A stretch of 64,000 nucleotides of DNA from Termitomyces sp. T153. Lineage: Eukaryota; Basidiomycota; Agaricomycetes; Agaricales; Lyophyllaceae. The translations under genes were made by a program, and so were the position numbers. Of this stretch, positions 45,094 through 55,016 are shown piece after piece. Numbering within the stretch: position 1 is the first letter of the stretch; the number at the start of each line of letters is the position of its first letter. The stretch lies in assembly GCA_018296165.2 (NCBI GenBank), contig JACKQL020000006.1, forward strand, positions 496,001 through 560,000, written 5' to 3'. The notes beneath the pieces are model-generated. The model searched no databases and was not told the DNA's origin. It saw nothing but the letters and a program-made list of their open reading frames with translations.

Positions 45094-46415
45094 TTATCCA
45101 ATATCCACTAAAACCTCAGTTGCTGTTCTCCATAACTTGAGCAGATCTAAGTCTTGGTCCATTATATTCTCCCACATGTCCTTGACCACTTTCTTATTTG
45201 TCACTTTTCTCCCAAAACAAGGCTCATCCATGGTCAGGCAGTCAATTTTCAGCCTCTTGGCTATTGCCATCCTAACTTTCCTTTTTACTTCTGCCTCTGT
45301 GGGTATTTCTCTGGGGTCTGCCCCTCTAGTTATCTTCCACTTGCATCTATTTTTCCATATTCCACATGCTGTCTCAGAGACCACTATTTTTGAGAATCTT
45401 CTCACTCCAGCTTTTCCTTGTCCTGGGGACCTGTTGACCAGGGCACACCCTAGTTGTGCTTCTAGGGTTGGTTTCCCAAATGGGATTCCCCATCCCTTGT
45501 GTATGAGTTTTGCTAGTTCCCATGCAGCTTCCTGTCCTGATGCAGTACATGCCATTACAATGTGCTCCATATCTTTGACTGCATTGTCACACTCAGTACA
45601 CAGTGCTCTTTGTTCAAAGTTTGGTATGTTTTCCCAGTACCATCCAATTTTGTATGCATTGTGCATTGCCTTCCACAGAAATGCCCATGTCTCCTTTGTT
45701 AGTGCCTTATCTTTCAGGGAGGACCAGATTCTCTCATCTGTTGGTGCCTCTCTGTTTAAGTTAAATACAGCCCACCTCATCATGTTCAGGTGTGTTACTG
45801 TACCCCTTCTATATGGTGTCTCCTTCATTTCTACAATGCCTCTATATATCTTTGCTTGGGTTATTGTCCTCATCTTTGCCCCATGGAGGGCCAGGCCTTC
45901 TGGTGGGCTTAAGTCAATGTGATCTGAGGTTTCCTTCTCTGCCCCTTCCTTTGCCAACTTATTAGCTTCCTCATTTCCTTCTATTCCAGCATGGCCTTTG
46001 ACTTTTGCAAAGAGGACCACTCCCCTCCTGCATTTCAGCTGCACTGTCATGGCATAATGTTCTTATTTGCAGTGCCTATCCATCTATCATCTTTGTTTTT
46101 TCCTAGGTACTTTGTTAGACTATCAATTACCAGTTTTGAGTCACTAAGTATTCTTATTCCTTCTTGTGCATGCATCTCTTTGATTGCTTCAAGTATGGCC
46201 ATGGCTTCTCCTATATTACTCATCTGTGGTATTTCAGCTGGCATTTTGATTGCCCTATTCTGGGAGTCTTCATGTCCAAACCAGATTCCAGCTCCTGCTT
46301 TGGCATTTACTGATCCATTTCCAATACATGATCCATCAGTGTATATATTTGTTATGCTCAATTGTCCTGGGTATGGCCAGGGTAAGTTTACATCATTTGT
46401 GTTCTCCCTTAGCAC
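45094..46415 (-). pseudogene. RNase H and C-terminal domain of a non-LTR-type element, one frame shift
   Basis: From 46415: NIYTDGSCIGNGSVNAKAGA (first Asp), IGEAMAILEAIKEMH (Glu), IRILSDSKLVIDSLTKYLG (second Asp), then a shift at about 46048 and FAKVKGHAGIEGNEEANKLA (His, and Asn where many have Asp). These are the four catalytic positions of RNase H1-type folds. A ~270-residue C-terminal region follows, with CTECDNAVKDMEHIVMAC, a CxxC-H-C zinc-type motif seen at the end of fungal LINE-like proteins, and ends VLVDIG at 45094. The 318-codon second frame is the longest open stretch outside the gene island. Only one frame shift separates the two frames, which points to a comparatively young insertion. 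Confidence 0.82.
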
Positions 46416-46442
46416 TCCTGAAAGAGTAAGGACCTGAAAACC

Positions 46443-47078
46443 CTACCCTAGGGAGCCTGTTATGATCACCTCTGGTTTGAAGAGGATGCTTCCATTTTCC
46501 TGACAGATTGCTATTTCCTCTTCTGTTAGTTTTCTCTTGGCTGTTTTGCATTTAGGGTCCCATTTTTGGTCTAGCATCCCCATATATGTACATGCATATT
46601 CCCCACATTTGTGTGGATTTAGGCATCCTCTGCTTCTCATGCTTTTACAAGGGGTACATGCACAGTTTCATCTAGCTTTGTATTGGCCATTTATCAGTGG
46701 GTCTGTAACCTTGGCCAATGCTTGCATATCTTTAACTCTCATTATATTATGGACCATCCTCTGACAGTTAGGTATAGGTGCGTTTATTTGTATGTTTTTG
46801 GTTTTTGCCAGTCCTAGGTGTAGCCATACCAGCATCTCCCCCTTTAAGTTTTTATCTAGTCCTGTGAGTAGGAATAGGACATTGTATTTTTGGGCTGTAT
46901 TTATCATCCTCCTAAGTGTTGTGGGCAGGCCATCTTCTCTGTTTTGTGCATCCACCCCTACTGTCTGCAGGAACATATTCACCATGAAGGGTCCCTTCAT
47001 TGTATCCCACTTTTTGACTACACTTTTTTCTATTAGTTTATCCACTATACTCACCCACTGAGGTCTTGTTTCACCCAG
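46443..47078 (-). pseudogene. upstream part of the RNase H element protein
   Basis: Minus-strand sequence QWVSIVDKLIEKSVVKKWD, FLQTVGVDAQNREDGLPTTL, MVHNIMRVKDMQALAKV, then a stop and CACTPCKSMRSRGCLNPHKC with GMLDQKWDPKCK. The Cys-rich patch before a KWDP motif commonly precedes RNase H in a repeated mushroom protein family that I recognise by pattern but cannot name. Stops at 46668 and 46440. No polymerase motif is present. Confidence 0.55.
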
Positions 47079-47960
47079 TGATGTGACATTTGTACTTGGC
47101 TGAGAGATAAGGATTGTATGGGACAACATCACAATTGTTATAATGATAACCATTCTTTTCAAAGAAGTGCCCATTGTCAGGTTTGGCATATTGAGGATAG
47201 CCATTATCTCCATACTGAGTAGCCTCTTGGAATTCCTTTGGGTATTTCTTAGAACATTTGCCATGTACCATGCACTTACCATTGGGTTTGGCAGCTCCAC
47301 ATGGACTATGGACCATGTTGGTAGTAACAACATGACAACAAAGATAAGTAATTGAATCCAGGAGTCAAACAAAGCCAATACCTGATACGATTGAGGCTGA
47401 GCAACTGGATCTGGAATTTGGGCAGAGACAATGGAATCCACATCAGGTGCATGCTTAATGGAAAAAGATCAAGATGTGCATATGTGGAAGTCCTCTCTTT
47501 TGGAATTCAATAGTATGAACATAAGCCACATAGCTGCCAAGGAGACCTTCCTTGATCTCCTTCACCATAGCATTTTTCTTGAGTTCAAATACTCTGGCAA
47601 CAATATCAGATCAATCAGCAGCTGTTTGCCTTTTCCCATTGATTGCAGGTTCCTTCAAGAGAGCTTCTTCAATTTCTGACCACATTGGATTGGCAGTCAA
47701 AGTCAAGAAGAGGTCAGGTATTCCAAAATTCCTGCAGATAGCCATAGAGTCCTGGAATAATTGCTGCATCTGTTGATCACTTCCAGTATGGGAGGATGGG
47801 AAGATAACATGTCAGCTTTGTGGGGTGACTTCTTCATCTCCAGCAGCAGCAATCACTACTCCTTGATAGACTTCAGCTCTGATCTTCTTCTGATTGTGTC
47901 AGATCCAATTCAACTTGTTTTGTTTGTGGAAGCCCATGCATCCACATCATATTGTTGAAA
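47079..47960 (-). pseudogene. Helitron Rep (HUH endonuclease) domain
   Basis: Minus strand from about 47890: EVYQGVVIAAAGDEEVTPQS, SSHTGSDQQMQQLFQDSMAI, FLTLTANPMWSEIEEALL, IVARVFELKKNAMVKEIKEG, YVAYVHTIEFQKRGLPHMHI with the two His of the HUH metal site intact (about 47480), then DSIVSAQIPDPVAQPQ and, in another frame, MVHSPCGAAKPNGKC, CSKKYPKEFQEATQYGDNGY and VVPYNPYLSAKYKCHI. The Rep domain nicks DNA with one or two tyrosines during rolling-circle movement. Frame changes near 47840 and 47370 break it. It continues beyond the RNase H insertion at 44964. Confidence 0.87.
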
Positions 47961-48430
47961 TAGCCTCCCACTCCAGAGTAATGGTGCATTGAATTCTAAA
48001 GTTCTTTGCTGCAGCCTATATGCATGATATGCAGTTTGGGTGACCTTTGCTGATCTTTGTTGATTCTGTGGTCCAAATTAGAGCAAATGTCAGTGTGAAA
48101 TCCAGGCTGTTCCAAGGTCTACAAAGTAGCTAAGGCTTTACTCCATCTTCAACTGCCAAATTTTGTCCTTGATTTTTGCTCCCACATGATAAGGTTATTA
48201 GGCACATGATCTGGTCTGACTGGGTATCCTTTTCTTGTCCTCAATTTTTGCTCCCTTCTGGCTATTACCACTAGCTATATAATGAAAATGAACATCATGT
48301 GACTTTGACCTACTCTGAGCAGGTATCCTTGTCCTTGAATTTTGCTCCCTTGAGCACATGATCTAGTCTGACTGGGTATCCTTTTCTTGTCCTCAATTTT
48401 TGCTTCTTTCCAGCTATTACCACTAGCTAT
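47961..48430. repeat. Helitron upstream sequence with a tandem ~152-bp duplication
   Basis: The block CACATGATCTGGTCTGACTG...ACCACTAGCTAT occurs at about 48204-48282 and again at 48356-48430, almost unchanged, and a third diverged start is visible at 48310-48345. No coding motif. The second copy ends precisely at the Gypsy-3 LTR. Confidence 0.65.
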
Positions 48431-48925
48431 TGTAAGGGCAACCTCCGGAGCAATGGATCAGAGTCATGCAGCTAGCAGAGGGGCATCTAAACTATATTAG
48501 TGGAGTAGACAATGATACAAATCAGTAACTAATCACCTAGCAGAGAGGAATCTGAAGAGAACAAGTCTAAGGATCCCTACTGCTTGGCATGGCACATCAG
48601 CAGGTGGCAGAGGTGTGGGAACTACTGTACAGGTAACCAGAGCTACTCCTAACCCTAGGGCAATGGTTGCTGAGGTAATACAGATAACTCTAGAGTTCTC
48701 TGCAGATCTCCAGAGTTCTGGAAAGAGCTCTGGACCAGAGTTCTGGAAAGAGCTCTGGACCAGAGTTCTGGAAAGAGCTCTGGACCAGAGTTCTGGAAAG
48801 AGCTCTGGACCACAGTTCTGGAAAGAGCTCTGGACCAGAGTTCTGGAAAGAGCTCTGGAGATGTTGAACAAGCTGTGGAGGTGCTGGAACCAGTTATGGA
48901 GGTTGGAAATAGAAGTCCCCTGACA
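48431..48925 (-). repeat. Gypsy-3 3' LTR with internal minisatellite
   Basis: It aligns with 54640-55009 except for six copies of a 25-bp unit at 48710-48859 where the 5' LTR has one. This accounts for its 495-bp length. Confidence 0.92.
48710..48859. repeat. 25-bp minisatellite, six copies
   Basis: The unit begins CCAGAGTTCTGGAAAGAGCT; six head-to-tail copies with one substitution in copy 5 and one in the first base pair of copy 1. Each unit contains short palindromes (CCAGAGTTCTGG, AGAGCTCT). Confidence 0.95.
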
Positions 48926-50400
48926 TCACCCCCCCTCTAGTGTGCGGCATCTCAATGTGCAGGGTAGAAGAAGTCCCTGATTGCTCAGTCTGCTGGCAAG
49001 ATAGGGTAGATTCCTCATATGGCATGTGGCACATCTGGATGTCTCTGGTGGAACTCCTTAACAAGTCTGGGGGCATGTACATTCTCCCATGGCTTCCAAA
49101 AAATATCCTTGATTCCATAGCCTTTCCACTTCACCTTGTACTGTAGTTGTCTCTGGAATAAATGACTGTCCAGGATTTCTTCTACTTTGTACTCTTCATT
49201 GTTGTTAGCACCACCAGGGGTAGGATCTTTAGGGGCCAGGGTAAGTTTGACCACATTGAACACTGGATGAGGCTGGTGCATCCCCACAGGGAGTTGGAGT
49301 TGATAGGCCAAGGGTCCTACCTGTCATTCCACTGTGAATGGCCCTAACTGGCAGTGTGACAGCTTCTTTGAGGGACAGGTGGTCATAATATCAGAGGCAT
49401 CCAGGTAGACTCAGTCCCCAGGCTGATATCTGTGCTCTGGGGTCCTCCCATGGTCATAGTATCATGCCATGTCATCTTTTGCCTTTGCCAGTGCAGCCCA
49501 AGCCTCTTCTTGTGACCTCTTCATCCAGTCCATAAATTAATTTACTGCTTCATTCTCTGAGGGTTGGGCCCAGAGTTCAAAACCCATGTGTGGGTGCCAT
49601 CCAGTATTGAGGAAGAATGGGGAAGATTGGGTGGATGTGTGAGCATGGTTGTTGTACTGGAATTCAGCATTGGGGAGGAGTTTATCCTAGTCATCTTGGC
49701 ACTTGTTGCAGAAGAGGCAGAGATACTGTTCCAACTCCTAGTTTACATGCTCCATCTGGCTGTCAGACTGTGGATGGTAGGCAGTGGTGGTGTGGAGCTT
49801 TACTCCAAGCAGTCAGTAGAGCTTGTGGGTGAACTCCACCACAAATTGTGGTCCCTGATCCAAGACATAGGTGTCAGAGAGGCCATGGAGCTTCCAGACA
49901 TTTCTCTAGTACAGGTTTGTGGCACCCATGGCAGAGCAGGTGGTGTGGGTTGGAATGAAGTGCACTCTCTTACTATACAGGTCCACCACCACCATGATTG
50001 CATCATAACCATAGGCATTGGGGAGCTCTACAATGAAGTCCACCAATGCTACACTCCATCATTCTGCAGGCACCAGTAGTGGGTGTAACTATCCATAGGG
50101 GAGTCGGCATTAGGGCTAGGACCCAATGTACTGAGACATCTGGGGCCACCAGTAGTTCCGTAATACTAACTCCAGTGTCTTCCACTGCCTGGAGTGCCCT
50201 GCAATGCAGGAGTCATAGTGTTGCTCCACAATCCTCTGATGGAGCTCCAAGATGTTGGAGATGTAGATACAGTCTTGGAAGGTCAGGATTCCATCTTGGA
50301 GGGCCCATTCATCAGTGCAGACTGCTTTAACACCAGTAGCATGCCCTGACTTCAGTGTCTGAGCAGCCTGCACCACAAGCTCCTCCTGTCAACCATCCCT
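48926..50400 (-). pseudogene. Gypsy-3 integrase and chromodomain, broken
   Basis: Minus strand: the linker WALQDGILTFQDCIYISN and HHCC region (IVEQHYDSCIAGHSRQW, NYWWPQMSQYIGS) span about 50376-50116. The core DFIVELPNAYGYDAIMVVVD and LYSKRVHFIP follow near 50045-49960. It continues with stops to the GPY-type tail (MAYQLQLPVGMHQPHPVFNV) and the chromodomain YKVEEILDSHLFQRQLQYKV, KWKGYGIKDIFWKPWENVHA, EFHQRHPDVPHAI in an unbroken 98-codon frame (49311-49015). Unlike Gypsy-2 this copy keeps the Trp residues of the chromodomain. It is the best-preserved chromodomain in the window. Confidence 0.85.
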
Positions 50401-51631
50401 ATTACTCTGTTGGATGTCCTAGAGAATGTCCACCTCTGCTCCATCAACAACTAGGCCCTCCATGGCTCAGATTGCAAATAATTTGGGGCAGAGGAGCACA
50501 ATGTTACTGTTATCCCCTTCCCTCATTCTATGGTCTGCTCTCTGGGACAGGGTGTCTGGTTTCCCCATGCTCTGGCCAGGCTTGTGGTACAAGGAGAAGT
50601 CAAAGTTGGCAAGGTAGAGGGACCATTGAGCTTGCTAGCAATTGAGCTTCTTGGCTGTCTGGAAGTATTCAAGGTTCTTGTGATGTATCCAGACCTCAAA
50701 CTTGTGCCATGCGCCCTCCATGAGTGCCACCACTCCTCAAATGACCGAATGATGGCCAACATCTCCTTGTCATGGATCTTATAGTTCCACTCCACTGCAT
50801 TCAGGCTTTTGGAGTAAAAGGCCACCAGGTGCCACTTCCCATCCTCCAGAGATTGCTGTGAGAGCACTGCCCCAGTGGCAAAGTCAGAGCTGTTGGCCTC
50901 TATGCAGAAGGGAGAGTTGTCATCTGGGAAGAGGAGAACAGGCCTGGAAGTCATGGCATGCTTGAGAGTGTCAAAGGCTGTCTGCTCTGGAGGTCCCCAG
51001 CTCCACATAACATCTTTTCCTGTGAGGTCAAACAGTGGGTGGGCATGATGTGAGAAGTCCTGGATGAATCTCCAGTATAAGTTTGCAAAACCAAGGAACA
51101 CCTGTACCTCCTTCTTGTTCCGGAGCTCCAGCCACTCTGCCACACCTGCTACCTTCATCAGGTCCATCTCTGCAGTTCTATGGGAGATGATCAGGCTGAG
51201 GTACTCAATCCAGGTTTGTTTGAACTCACACTTCTCTGGCTTGAGGTATAGCCAGTGCCAGCAGAGGCATTCCAGGATAAGATGAGTGATCTGATGGTAT
51301 TTCTCCAGTGTTTTGGTGTAGATGAGAATGTTGTTGAGGTATATGCACACGACACCCTCTGCAATGAGGTCCTGGAAGATGTCATTCATCATGGTCTAGA
51401 GGGTGGCTGGGCTGTTGGTGAGACCAAAGAACATAATGAGTGGCTCAAACAATCCCCAGTTGGTCCAGGAGACTGCCTTCTACTCATCTCCCTCCTGAAT
51501 GCACACATTGTTGTAACCCCACCAGACATCCAGTTTAGTAAAGTATTGCATGCCCTAGAGGCTGTTGATGAGCTCAGAGATGAGGGGGAGAGGGTAGCAA
51601 TTCTTCACCATCATGGTGTTGAGTACCCAAT
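50401..51631 (-). pseudogene. Gypsy-3 RT (C-terminal) and RNase H
   Basis: An open 289-codon frame (51392-50523) begins MMNDIFQDLIAEGVVCIYLN and contains the active-site box IYLNNILIYTKT (YLDD expected; both Asp codons now AAC), LSLIISHRTAEMDLMKVAGV, VFLGFANLYWRFIQDFSHHA and the RNase H DFATGAVLSQQSLEDGKWHL, YKIHDKEMLAIIRSFEEWWH. Upstream palm sequence is degraded up to the solo LTR at 51632, which splits the RT. Loss of both metal-binding Asp makes it inactive even though the frame is open. Confidence 0.87.
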
Positions 51632-52001
51632 TGTCAGGAGACTTTCATTTCCAACCTCCATGACTGGTTCCAGCACCTCTGCAGCTTGTTTGACATCTCC
51701 AGGACTCTTTCCAGAATTCCAGAAAACTCCAGAAAACTCCAGAGTTCTCTGTATTACCTCAGCAACCATTTTCCTAGGGTTAGAAGTAGCTCTGGTCACC
51801 TATACAGTAGTTCCCACACCTCTGCCACCTACTAATGTGCCATGCCAAGCAGCAGGGATCCTTAGACTTGTTCTCTTTGCATTCCCCTCTGCTAGATGAT
51901 TAGTTACTGATTTATATTATCATCTACTCTGCTAATATACTTTGAATTCCCCTCTGCTAGCTGCGTGACTCTGATCCATTGCTCCAGAGGTTGCCCTTAC
52001 A
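51632..52001 (+). repeat. solo LTR of the Gypsy-2 family inside Gypsy-3 RT
   Basis: 370 bp, TGTCAGGAGAC...GCCCTTACA, flanked by perfect CCAAT duplications (51627-51631 and 52002-52006). It is opposite in orientation to its host element, so it is a separate insertion followed by LTR-LTR recombination. Confidence 0.93.
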
Positions 52002-54545
52002 CCAATAGTCCTATACCAGTCAGAGAGAGCCATCCTTCTTTTTGATGAAGAAGACCAGAGAAGCCATTAGGAATTTGGATGGACAGATATGACTGGAGTC
52101 CAAGTTCTTCTGGAGGAAGGCATCAAGCTCATCCTGCTCTCTGGGCCATGAGTAGGTAGACCTTACAGCTGGAGGGTGCTGAGTTGGGCAGCAGTTTGAT
52201 GGTGTGGTCCCACCTCTTGCACTTTGAAAGTGAGTCAAAGGAGGCCTTGGAGAACATGTCCTCAAATGCATGCAAGTAGGGGAGTACTACATCCCAGAAC
52301 TCTCAAGGCACAGCATTGGTGGCAAAGGCCTGGGCCAGCTGCTGGGATGTAGTCTGGCTAGCCCTGATCTCTGTGATGGAGGGCAACAGGTGGATAGTGG
52401 TAATATAAATTTGATCCCCTGCCTCTATTGCTTCATCTAGGAGCTCTGGTTTGCATATACTACCAAACTCCCCTCCATGCTCCTCCTCTGGAGCTCTGCT
52501 ATTGCTCTGATTGTTCTTGTAGAGGGCCTCTCTACAAGAGAATGCCAGAGGCAGAGAGTCCAGGAGGTCTAGATCAGCAAAGGGGAGAGGGCTGGTGCAG
52601 CATGCTTAGATGGCTGCATGCTTGCGGACTTGAGTTCAATGCTCCACTCTGGCCTCTGCAGCACAGGCAGAGCACTTTCTGGGGCATCTACTCATGGTCA
52701 CCTCTCCTTTGGTCCAATCAACCTCAGGGTATGCTCTTGGAGCTATGTGAACCCAAGGATCATGTCTTGCCTTCCTAAGCTGGTGATGGCAAATATGGCA
52801 CACTCCATGTGGTTCCAATAGTGGAGAACCAGGTTGACCATGGAGCTAATTGCACTGGCTTTGTTGGGCATTTTGTCAATATTGTAGACAGGAATGGGTT
52901 TGAAAAGGGGCTGCATGGTCAGGCCATGGCATTTGACAAACTCTGAGTCCAGGGAAAGTCCTGTTGCTCTGCTGTCCAGGAGAGCTGCAACTCTACGGGT
53001 TTGCTGGGTGTCCGTCATCTCAATCTCCACATTGAGGCACAAGGAATGAGTGGATGAGCCAGAGGCCATCATGTACTGTTGGGGCATTTGGCACACCCAA
53101 GCAGGGCTGTGCTGTCAGACCTTTGGAGGTGTCAGAGAGCTTGGCAGGGGCTCTGGAGTTAGTGTTTGTATGTCTGGAAGAGGGCTTTGAGGTTCTTCTG
53201 TCTCAGAATGAAGGGCATCAGAAAAGGCAGTTTCATTTTCTATTGACAGACAAGAGAACCTGTTAGCACCCAGCAATGGAGGCATACACCTCATTTGTTG
53301 CTTGACTAAAAATCCCCCTCTAGCTCTGGAGGTGAGGTGCTTACATTGGCTTCCTCCAGAGTCAACTCTGGCAGGGACTCATCCAGCAATGGAGCTCTGG
53401 CAGTGTCTTTTGCAGGCAGGAGCGGCAGGAGAAGTTCCTCCTGCTCCACTGTGGAAAGGTAGTGGACCTCCAGGCCCAGGGGACAGTGCTGTGCAAAGTG
53501 CAAAGTGCCCAGGCTTTTTGCCTCTCCAGCATAACAGTGGGACTGTGCAGAGTTGTTGGGCTGTGTCCATATCCATAGGAATTCCCAGAGATAGAGGATG
53601 AGTGGCAGGAGCAGCTGGAGCAAGGGCTGGCACTGAGTGAGTAGGAATAGGGTGGTGGAAGTTGCTGACTAGAGTGGGGCACATTGTGGAATGGGGGTGG
53701 CAGAGCTCCCTCTATATCTCCATGAGCTGCCATTGGTCCTGGGCCACCTCATACCACAACACAATCTTTTCATTGTCAGGGCAACCCTCCACCAGGTTGT
53801 CAATGCATTTCACTAAGGTGGGGTGCAATCCATCCTGGAAGGTGAGGCACAGCTGGAGGCCATCAGAGTAGGCAGCCTGTTTAACCAGGGCTTGGAACAA
53901 GTTGATGTACTCATCCAACATACACTTCTCTTGTCTGTACTGCTCCCTGTCATACAATGTCAGTGCTACCATCTTGGTGGGGTCCAATGGAAAAAACTCC
54001 ACACAAAAGTCCTTGAAGGTGGCCCAGTCCAGGAAGCTCCCCACACTTCCAGGACAGCAGAAAACTTGCAGCACATAGGTGGAGGCATGTCCAGTCTTTA
54101 TGTATGACAGTACCCAGGCTATTTTCAATGCATTGGAGTCAAAAGCATCCCTACTGAGGTGGATGTAGGTAAGGCAGGACTGTAGGAATTGCTCCCTGCT
54201 AGAGCAAGTGCCATTGTATGCATTTGGCAGTGCTGGGCAAGGGATCCACAGCCACAGGGTCACTGGAGCCACCAGAGTGGGTGCTGTGGCAGGCAGAGCT
54301 GGTTTCTCAGCCATGGAAGGGGTGGAGTTAGGGCTTAGGCATTTTAGCAATGCCTGGAGGGACTGGGAGATAAGATCCATTGTCTGATGGAGGGTAGAGA
54401 GTTTGGTTGTATGGTGGGTGAGAGATGATTGCATTAATTGCACCTGGGTTTCTAGGTGGAGCAGGCAAGTCCAGGCTTTGTCCTGTGGGGCTGAGGCCTC
54501 TGAGGGTGTGTCTGGATTGGCAAGCTGAGACATAGAACTCCGCAA
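52002..54545 (-). pseudogene. Gypsy-3 gag, protease and RT N-terminus, broken
   Basis: Gag is open for 277 codons (54545-53712): MRSSMSQLANPDTPSEASAP, FLQSCLTYIHLSRDAFDSNA, IAWVLSYIKTGHASTYVLQV, FKDFCVEFFPLDPTKMVALT, CLTFQDGLHPTLVKCIDNLV. The zinc-knuckle area lies near 53520. Protease at 53096-52743 has RRVAALLDSRATGLSLDSEF (D-S-R where D-S/T-G is expected) and GRQDMILGFT. The RT start (PSKFLMASLVFFIKKKDGSL) is at about 52080-52020, next to the solo LTR. Two or three stops and a frame change separate these parts. The open gag makes this the most informative gag of the family in the window. Confidence 0.87.
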
Positions 54546-54626
54546 TGCTTAATCCTAGTGGAGAAGTGACAGATAGTGGCTTGGAGGTTCCTTGCAGCTA
54601 TGCGGGGCATCTAGGCCAGTTTTAGG

Positions 54627-54637
54627 AGACTTGTTCT
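54627..54637 (-). promoter_or_regulatory. putative self-primer binding site of Gypsy-3
   Basis: Minus strand AGAACAAGTCT, two bases inside the 5' LTR. It is exactly complementary over 11 nt to AGACTTGTTCT in the LTR (minus strand, 54777-54767). Same arrangement as in Gypsy-2. By analogy with Tf1 the RNA would start at this LTR motif and fold back to prime synthesis. Confidence 0.55.
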
Positions 54638-54639
54638 GC

Positions 54640-55009
54640 TGTAAGGGAAATCTCTGGAGCAACAGATTGGAGTCATGCAGCTAGCAGAGGGGAATCTAAA
54701 GTATATTAGCAGAGTAGACAATGATACAAATTGGTAACTAATCACCTAGCAGAGGGGAATCCAAAGAGAACAAGTCTAAGGATCCCTGCTGCTTGATGCA
54801 GTGCATCAGCAGGTAGTGGAGGCATGGGAACTACTGTACAGGTGACTGAAGCTATTTCTAACCCTAGGGCAATGGTTGCTGAGGTAATATGGAGAACTCT
54901 GGAGTTCTCTGAAGTTCTTCAGGGTTCTGGAAAGAGCCCCAGAAATGTTGAACAAGCTGCAGAGGTGCTGGAACCAGTCATGAAGGTTGGAAATGGAAGC
55001 CCCCTGACA
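54640..55009 (-). repeat. Gypsy-3 5' LTR
   Basis: 370 bp, ends TGTCAGG and TTACA on the minus strand, one unit of the 25-bp sequence only. Confidence 0.92.
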
Positions 55010-55016
55010 ATCATAT

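Larger units (their letters stand above)
44965..47078 (-). mobile_element. 2.1-kb RNase H-coding element (non-LTR-like), inserted in the Helitron
   Basis: A 7-bp duplication TGATGTG flanks it (44958-44964 and 47079-47085); removing one copy plus the element restores Helitron Rep coding (KCHINVEIC). It codes for an RNase H protein but has no reverse transcriptase, LTR or inverted repeat in this copy, and no poly-A tail. It may be the 3' part of a 5'-truncated non-LTR retrotransposon. Confidence 0.75.
35400..48430 (-). mobile_element. Helitron, multiply interrupted and 5'-truncated
   Basis: Rep (HUH nuclease) and PIF1-type helicase coding can be followed on the minus strand from about 47960 down to 41040, jumping over an RNase H element, a 557-bp solo LTR and a 1064-bp LTR. 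A Copia element sits in its 3' untranslated part. Removing the solo LTR and the RNase H element restores one frame (YIHK-YIYKGHDRT, KCHI-NVEICASV). The 3' end is placed by repeated hairpins at 35400-35530. The 5' end was lost at the junction with Gypsy-3. Confidence 0.85.
48431..55009 (-). mobile_element. Gypsy-3, same family as Gypsy-2, with nested solo LTR
   Basis: LTRs at 48431-48925 (3', enlarged) and 54640-55009 (5', 370 bp) have TGTCAGG/TTACA ends. Internal order on the minus strand is gag, protease, RT, RNase H, integrase, chromodomain. Corrected for the nested solo LTR (51632-52001) it is about 6.2 kb, like Gypsy-2. Flanks GCTAT and ATCAT do not match, and the two sides are different elements. 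Confidence 0.92.

Noticed and set aside
44999..45922. 307-codon plus-strand open frame
   Set aside because: It is the antisense shadow of the RNase H element frame, which carries recognisable motifs on the minus strand; the plus product has no domain.
48710..48859. CRISPR-like array
   Set aside because: Units are directly adjacent with no spacers, lie inside an LTR and are in a eukaryotic genome; it is a minisatellite.
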